From positions 186,001-250,000 of the forward strand of contig JAVGVS010000180.1 of the NCBI GenBank assembly GCA_032718565.1: 64,000 nt of DNA. The letters run 5' to 3'. The stretch is from Distichodus sexfasciatus (Eukaryota; Chordata; Actinopteri; Characiformes; Distichodontidae). Both the position numbers and the translations under genes were made by a program. Positions 58,678-64,000 of the stretch are shown here, piece by piece (position 1 is the stretch's first letter; each line of letters opens with the position of its first letter). Below the pieces are notes generated by a model. It searched no databases and was not told the DNA's origin. It saw only the letters and a program-made list of their open reading frames with translations.

Positions 58678-58802
58678 GGGGCGGTTTCCCAGACAGGGAT
58701 TAAAACTAGTTCTGAACTATATTTCTTTTTCAATGGAAAATCTCCATTCAAAACACTCTGTAATCCAGGACTAGTCTTAATCTCTTTCTGGGAAACCGCC
58801 CC
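58678..58802. mobile_element. Short palindromic MITE
   Basis: The left end GGGGCGGTTTCCCAGACAGG and the right end ctttctgggaaaccgcccc are inverted copies. The interior also pairs in part ('ggattaaaactagt' against 'actagtcttaatc'). Length is 125 bp. No clear target duplication was found. Confidence 0.75.
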
Positions 58803-60379
58803 AGTGCTGCTTAACTTTAAACCCGCGATCCTAAACGGTACTAAAAAGAAAGCTATAGGTGCTTACTCACTAAACTAAAAGTCCTGTATATGTCTTAATT
58901 TACTCTATAAACATGCCTTTTCTTTTATCCTGTAGGTCATACATTGAGCTGACACTACGCCTAACTTGTAAAAGGGAAAAGGAAGTTTAACAAATTGCAT
59001 CATATCAAATTATATTTAATACCAGCTTGATTGAATCTAAGCTAGTAACTTTAACATACAGCGCCACCTGCTGGTTCGATTAGAGCAACGTACAGTACAC
59101 ACATCTTTACACATATTACCTTATTCTCATAGTGTCTTTACCCACCTCTTTGCTAACGTTTTAAGGATAATTTTCCTCTCTGAGTCCGTTAAATGAACGG
59201 CATGAAAAAGCATGGCATAAAACTTGTAGCAAGGGCTTGGCCTTGAAGTTGGATGAAGGAACATGAACAACCACCCATTGTAACAGTCTAGGTATATCTC
59301 TTGCAAAATAAAATACACGCGGCAATGCAGTGGATGAAATACTTGCAATGTTTTTAATCTGTTGTTATTATACATTTCCTCTCATCTGCATCTTCATCTT
59401 ATGACAGACATGTGGGGTTGATCTTCTCTTCCATTCTTATTTAGAAGAGTACAATTTTTTAAGTATTTACCCTCACTTCCAACATGAAATGTCTGTCTCT
59501 GAAAAGCAGAATTTTTGCAATGCACCTGTGGTCCCGTTCTTAGCCTATATCCTTTTCATTGTATCCCCACCTTGAACTCCTTCCATGCATTCACATGACT
59601 CAATACCATCAATACCATCTCATCACCCCACGTTTGGCCACCTGACACAAAAGAAGCTCAAGCCCATGGTCAGTGTGCTGGTAGTGCTGCCCCCTGGTGA
59701 AAGACTGAGAACTCAGCGCCCAGAAGACCACCTCAGCATCAGTATAGTAATCACTCTCTTTCAGGATTGGGTGACCACTATGACTGTGTCTAGTGTAACA
59801 AACAGATTGTCCTCAGAGAGCAGCACTGATGTACTTGCAGTTACTACGACAAAGGTCACTTCACAGAAATCACAAGAGTACAGAATAACTAAATTCATAC
59901 TGAATTCATATTGAACAAGCAATGTAAATGGCTAGCAGCAGATGCCTTCCACTTTATTCTTTTATTTCCAAAAATCTGAGCAGTTGATATGTCTTAAACG
60001 TACCCTACCATATTCCATGCACTTTGCCAAAGTTTTAAAACAATGTGAACTCTTCTGTTGATTCATACATCATCATAATTATACTTAATCTTTTGATCCC
60101 ATGGCCAACACCACATTGTTACCACAGGATGGTGATAAGCACTGCTTAGAATTTTAAAAGCGTCAGCGCAATTAAAAAAAAAACATTTAAAGGAGTATTT
60201 TAACATACAAAAACTTCAAGAAAGATGAATGGTGTATTCATTGAGGAAATGTGTACACCACACCTCTTACCCATATAAGGCATAAGGCAGCAAAGAGGGA
60301 ATCAGATGAGTGGACTTAGCATCCCTTCCCATGATTATGGAATACCAAATACCATTATCATGTAAATTTAAGTGAGTAA
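58803..60379. other. No gene recognised
   Basis: AT-rich sequence. The 109-residue frame at 59585-59914 and the 82-residue minus frame at 59127-59375 show no motif, signal or splice context that I can interpret. Confidence 0.4.
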
Positions 60380-60592
60380 TTATTTGTCATAGTGAACACA
60401 ACACAGCATACTGTAGAACAAAGTGTGTGTACCTCAACTAAATATGACCTCTGCATTTGACCCGTCTATGAAGGAGTAGTGGGCTGCTTTTTGGCAGTGC
60501 CCGGGGAGCAGTGCTTGGGAAGATACCTTGTTCATACATTTACTGCTCCGGGACTTGAACTGGCGACGCTCCGATCATGGGGTCAAATTGTG
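60380..60592 (-). repeat. SINE of the 'ggggcagttgatag' family, degenerate
   Basis: On the minus strand the order is: family start, B-box-like caagtcccgg text, 'gcactgctccccgggcactg', then 'caaatgcagaggtcatattt' and the tail. It carries a small insertion near the tail. Confidence 0.6.
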
Positions 60593-62280
60593 TAATTATA
60601 TGACAGCAATACATATACAAAAAATGTGTAAAAGCATTTTTTTACCATAAAAATATACTGAAAATATTCAGTATATTGGAATTCACTAAGAATTTATTAG
60701 AAGTTACTTAGTATATCACATGTGTTTGAATTTTCAACTACAATTGAGAAACAGCATGCTCATGTAAACTCTTCTAGTTGTATAGTGGAAATTCCCCAGT
60801 TACCAAATTGTTAGCAAAATCTGTACAAAGCAGGGCATTAAAGTAGATTCCACAGCCTATTTAGACTGCTAAATCCAGTAGTGTAAAGCCTTAAAACCTA
60901 CAATCATCTAATAACCAAGCATAAATAGAAGTAAGAACTGTTACTGCATTTATTGAGATTGTCCTTGAGACTGACCTAAATTCTTAGGTCTTGCACTGGT
61001 CCACTCAATTCTCATGATCTCTATTGCCTCCTGTGTTTCATCAAAGATGTAATTTGTTTCTGAGTATGCTTAATGCTGTTTTGGAAGCCTTGAAACTAAG
61101 TTATGCTTCGTCCTAATCATCCCTCCGGCAACCTGATAATGAAAACAAACTGTCTCTGTCTGTGCCTGTCTATGGAAGTTATGTTAAAATTTACTACTGT
61201 GACATTCACAATAAAGTGGCTCTTCTTCTTCAGCCTATGGTCACCTTTGAATATTACAATGAGCATTCCTTCTTTCTGCCGTCATGTAACATAAGGACTA
61301 CAGTTTGGATTGCATGGTGAGAATATATTGAAAAAGCAACTCAACATGTACAGTGGCACATGGTCCTGTGGAACCACTTTCCTCCTCTCCTCAACTGTTT
61401 GTGCCGCAATGTTTTTTTCTGAGTGCTGCCAACACACGGAAAGCCATATGTCAGGTACACAGGACACCTTGATGTGTTTCTAACACCTCAGTTAATTAAT
61501 GTCTCTGACTGATGCAGCCAGTTAGTGATATATAAGGGCATTGCTTTTTAAATTTGGATTTAGATGTATCCTGGGAAAGCTGGACAGGCTGGTAAAGCAG
61601 GTTATGATTTCTACCAGTCTACATTTCTCTACATGCTGCTGTCCACATGTTCCTCTCTTTGCATGCTTGGGCTCATAATTGGATCAAATATTAGCTACAT
61701 GCTCTGCAAAGGACAGAGGATTTTTAGATTTGGACTTCACATCTGGCCGTGAATGGAACTGCCTCTCAGTGGTGGAAGGAGAGTTAAGCTGAATAAGTTG
61801 ATTTGTTGCAATTCAGGCAATAACTGTGCCCACATGGTGTGGACACAAAGTCCTTCAAGAACATCTACCAAACAGAATGTGTCAGCATGTTTTGTGAGAA
61901 AAGCATTGGGATGACAAACTGAACGCTGTCTCTTTAGACAACTTAAAGTAGACATTAAACTAGAACAGGAAAAGTGTTTCATTTTGTGAGGACTCATAAT
62001 GAAGCATTTATCAGAGTTGGCGCATCAGTAAAGTGAAACCTTCCTTCACTATGGATTATAGTGGCAGGCCAAAAGGAATTGGGGATTGCCCTAAACATGT
62101 TGAGTCACAGTGACAAGAATGGGAAGTACCAGACTTTATAACACAGTACTGTCCTTCTGTTGCTTATTTTTATATACTTGTAGTTGCACACAGCACTTCA
62201 CAACACTGGTCCTTGCAGCCTTCAGAACTGGACACATTATTCCTAAACAACTGATCCAACTACAAACAACAAACCCTATT
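60593..62280. other. No gene recognised
   Basis: AT-rich unique sequence. An AATAAA at about 61210, followed by gtggctcttcttcttc, looks like a transcript end, but no matching upstream exon was found. Confidence 0.35.
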
Positions 62281-62310
62281 TATCTCCTTAAAACTCCATC
62301 TGACTGTCAA

Positions 62311-62344
<34 letters not shown>
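62311..62344. repeat. (CA)n microsatellite
   Basis: About 34 bases of pure CA repeat. Confidence 0.95.
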
Positions 62345-62346
<2 letters not shown>

Positions 62347-62444
62347 CTGTCATATACTGTACACTGTGCATCACATAACACAATTGAACACATTACTTTT
62401 TAATAGACATAAATGAAATATGCACATTTTATGGAAATGTGGGT

Positions 62445-62628
62445 GATTATTTGTCATTGTGAACACAGCACAGCACACAGTGCACCACAGCAAGATGTGA
62501 CCTTTGCATTTACCCATACGTGAAAGAGCAGTGGTCACCTTTGGCAGCGGGGAGGAGAACGTCATGGTACCTTTCCCGATACGGGACTTGAACTGGCGAC
62601 CTACTGATCACGGGGCTAACTCCCTACA
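62445..62628 (-). repeat. SINE of the 'ggggcagttgatag' family, degenerate
   Basis: On the minus strand it shows 'gtcgccagttcaagtcccgt' (B-box region) and the tail 'gttcacaatgacaaataatc'. The middle is shortened. Confidence 0.6.
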
Positions 62629-62789
62629 TAATTTATAAACTTGTTTAACTTTAATTCCATTTGCTACACTTTATGTAACATTACCAGCAAAACCTCAGGG
62701 ATGTACCTGATTTACTTTTCGCATGAATTTGTCTGTACTTGTATTAATGTGTATATCGCAAATGAACAACCTGTAGTCTTACGGAAACA

Positions 62790-63560
62790 CAGCCACCCCC
62801 GTCTTTCGAGGTCTGCACGCGCATGGCAGTATTACACAGCTCGTGGCCACTCCCATTTCCTGCAAACCGAAAGTTAAGAGACGCCAAATTAGATTTTTTC
62901 GCGGGTCAGTGTTGTGCGCCTCTCTCTGTGTGTTAACGAATGAATGTGACATTAAGGGCCTAAGCGCGGTGGGTCGTTTTGCGCTGCGTAGCCTCACTTG
63001 TGTTTTCCCGGATGTTAGACGCAGTGACACCTGTGTAGGTGAGTTTCTGCGCTCCGGCGCCCCGCTATTTCGTGCCTCTGGTTCTGCGCGTGTGGGAAGC
63101 TGCTAGCCTGCTTAGCCCAGTTTACGCTCCTTTCGTGCCTTTTAACCGCGCAGCAGTGAGCAACGCGACGGCGTTTCAGTTGGGGCGTTTAGCCTATAAA
63201 TGCTAGCCTGCTAATAACAACCCGCTTAGCAAAGTTAGCTTGCAGGCTGTCGCGCTGTTTGGGTGAGTTTACAGGAGAATACCCTTATTTTTTATTTTTA
63301 ATGAGTGTTGTTGCTTGAAGCTCGCGTTTTACTCCCGTATCCCTTAAACGGTGGTGACGGAAACGTGTAGCTTCGTGGAGCCGAAGTGTTCTGTATAAGG
63401 ATACGTTCCGATATTTTTGCAGGTTTGTCACAGAAAAGTGCATTCAGTTTAAAGTCGTGACGTTGTAACGCCAAGGTACCATTTACATATTTTAAATCTG
63501 GGTATTGTTCACTTCTGTATGGACTCGGGAAAGGGAAAGTAAGTAAGGCGAGCCGTCTGG
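62790..63560 (+). promoter_or_regulatory. CpG-rich block, probable promoter and first exon of the next gene
   Basis: The G+C and CpG content rises sharply from 62800 to 63250 and then falls. Possible splice donors are tgtgtaG/GTGAGT near 63037 and ttggG/GTGAGT near 63262. An ATG at 63519 opens MDSGKG and runs into AAA/GTAAGT at about 63538, which would make a short first coding exon. The 87-residue frame at 62843-63106 is not recognised. The product is unknown, because the rest lies outside the window. Confidence 0.4.
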
Positions 63561-64000
63561 CCGCCCACTAACTATGACATTTGATAGAAATTACAGTAGA
63601 AACGAAAGTAGCGCTGCTGTAAGTTTCTTGCGTGTAAGAAGACTGCGGGAAATCAAGTGCTTCATACTGGCCTCTTCTGGCTGACTTCGGCTTCCTGAAT
63701 CCACCACGCATTTTAACAACTTTAGAGCATTCAGGATTCCGTATTTACACTGCACATTTAAGCCAAAGTCTTGCATGACTATTCGGAACGTAACTTTTAT
63801 CTTCTATTCTAAGTCTTGGCTTTTACCTTGAAACACACGCCGAAGGCCTGAAGTAACCTTCAGTTATTTAGGGGTCCAAGCACAACGTGTAACTCGACAT
63901 AGGCCGAAAAGCATAGTGATAATTATGTAAGTATAATTGGCGACATAGCAAAGGAAAACATGTTTTGACCTCTAGAGACACTAAAAATGCTACATAAATT
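63561..64000. other. End of window, probable first intron
   Basis: No exon or repeat was recognised. If the exon near 63519 is real, this is the start of its intron. Confidence 0.35.

Overview
The window is from a teleost fish nuclear genome. Genes are split by introns with GT-AG (once GC-AG) borders. The long intergenic and intronic stretches carry CA, CT and TA microsatellites, tRNA-derived SINEs, hAT elements and MITEs, and Tc1/mariner remnants of the kinds common in ray-finned fish. I cannot place the species more closely.

Layout. 1-12140: no coding gene recognised. It holds repeats, a GC-richer block at about 2.95-4.3 kb, and several low-repeat, homeobox-motif-like blocks that may be conserved regulatory elements. 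12142-13934: mafg, a small Maf bZIP factor, followed by a long 3' UTR. 17733-18711: a large, nearly perfect palindromic MITE. 19.8-24.3 kb: intergenic, with microsatellites and one strong candidate regulatory block at 21.3-21.6 kb. 24.3-38.4 kb: pcyt2 (CDP-ethanolamine synthesis). All exons from the catalytic core onward are clear, but the first exon is problematic. Its large first intron contains a hAT element with another hAT nested inside it. 41.5-53.55 kb: a divergent heterotrimeric G protein alpha subunit on the plus strand. 54.3-55.16 kb: npb (neuropeptide B precursor) on the minus strand, convergent with the G-alpha gene. 55.9-57.4 kb: a decayed Tc1 transposon. 57.4-62.8 kb: no recognised gene. 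62.8-63.6 kb: a CpG-rich block that looks like the promoter and first exon of a gene running off the right edge.

From memory, MAFG, PCYT2 and NPB lie in one neighbourhood on human 17q25.3, so the window appears to preserve an old block. The G-alpha gene between pcyt2 and npb is not one I know from the human block. It is the most unusual item here: switch II reads DVGSLHS instead of DVGGQRS, so the catalytic glutamine and the hinge glycine are both replaced, and the P-loop reads GIPESGKS. The other G-protein motifs and the reading frame are intact.

mafg, pcyt2 and npb act in unrelated processes (stress-response transcription, phospholipid synthesis, peptide signalling). NPB acts through Gi-coupled receptors, so a G-alpha gene next to it is suggestive, but nothing here shows a functional link.
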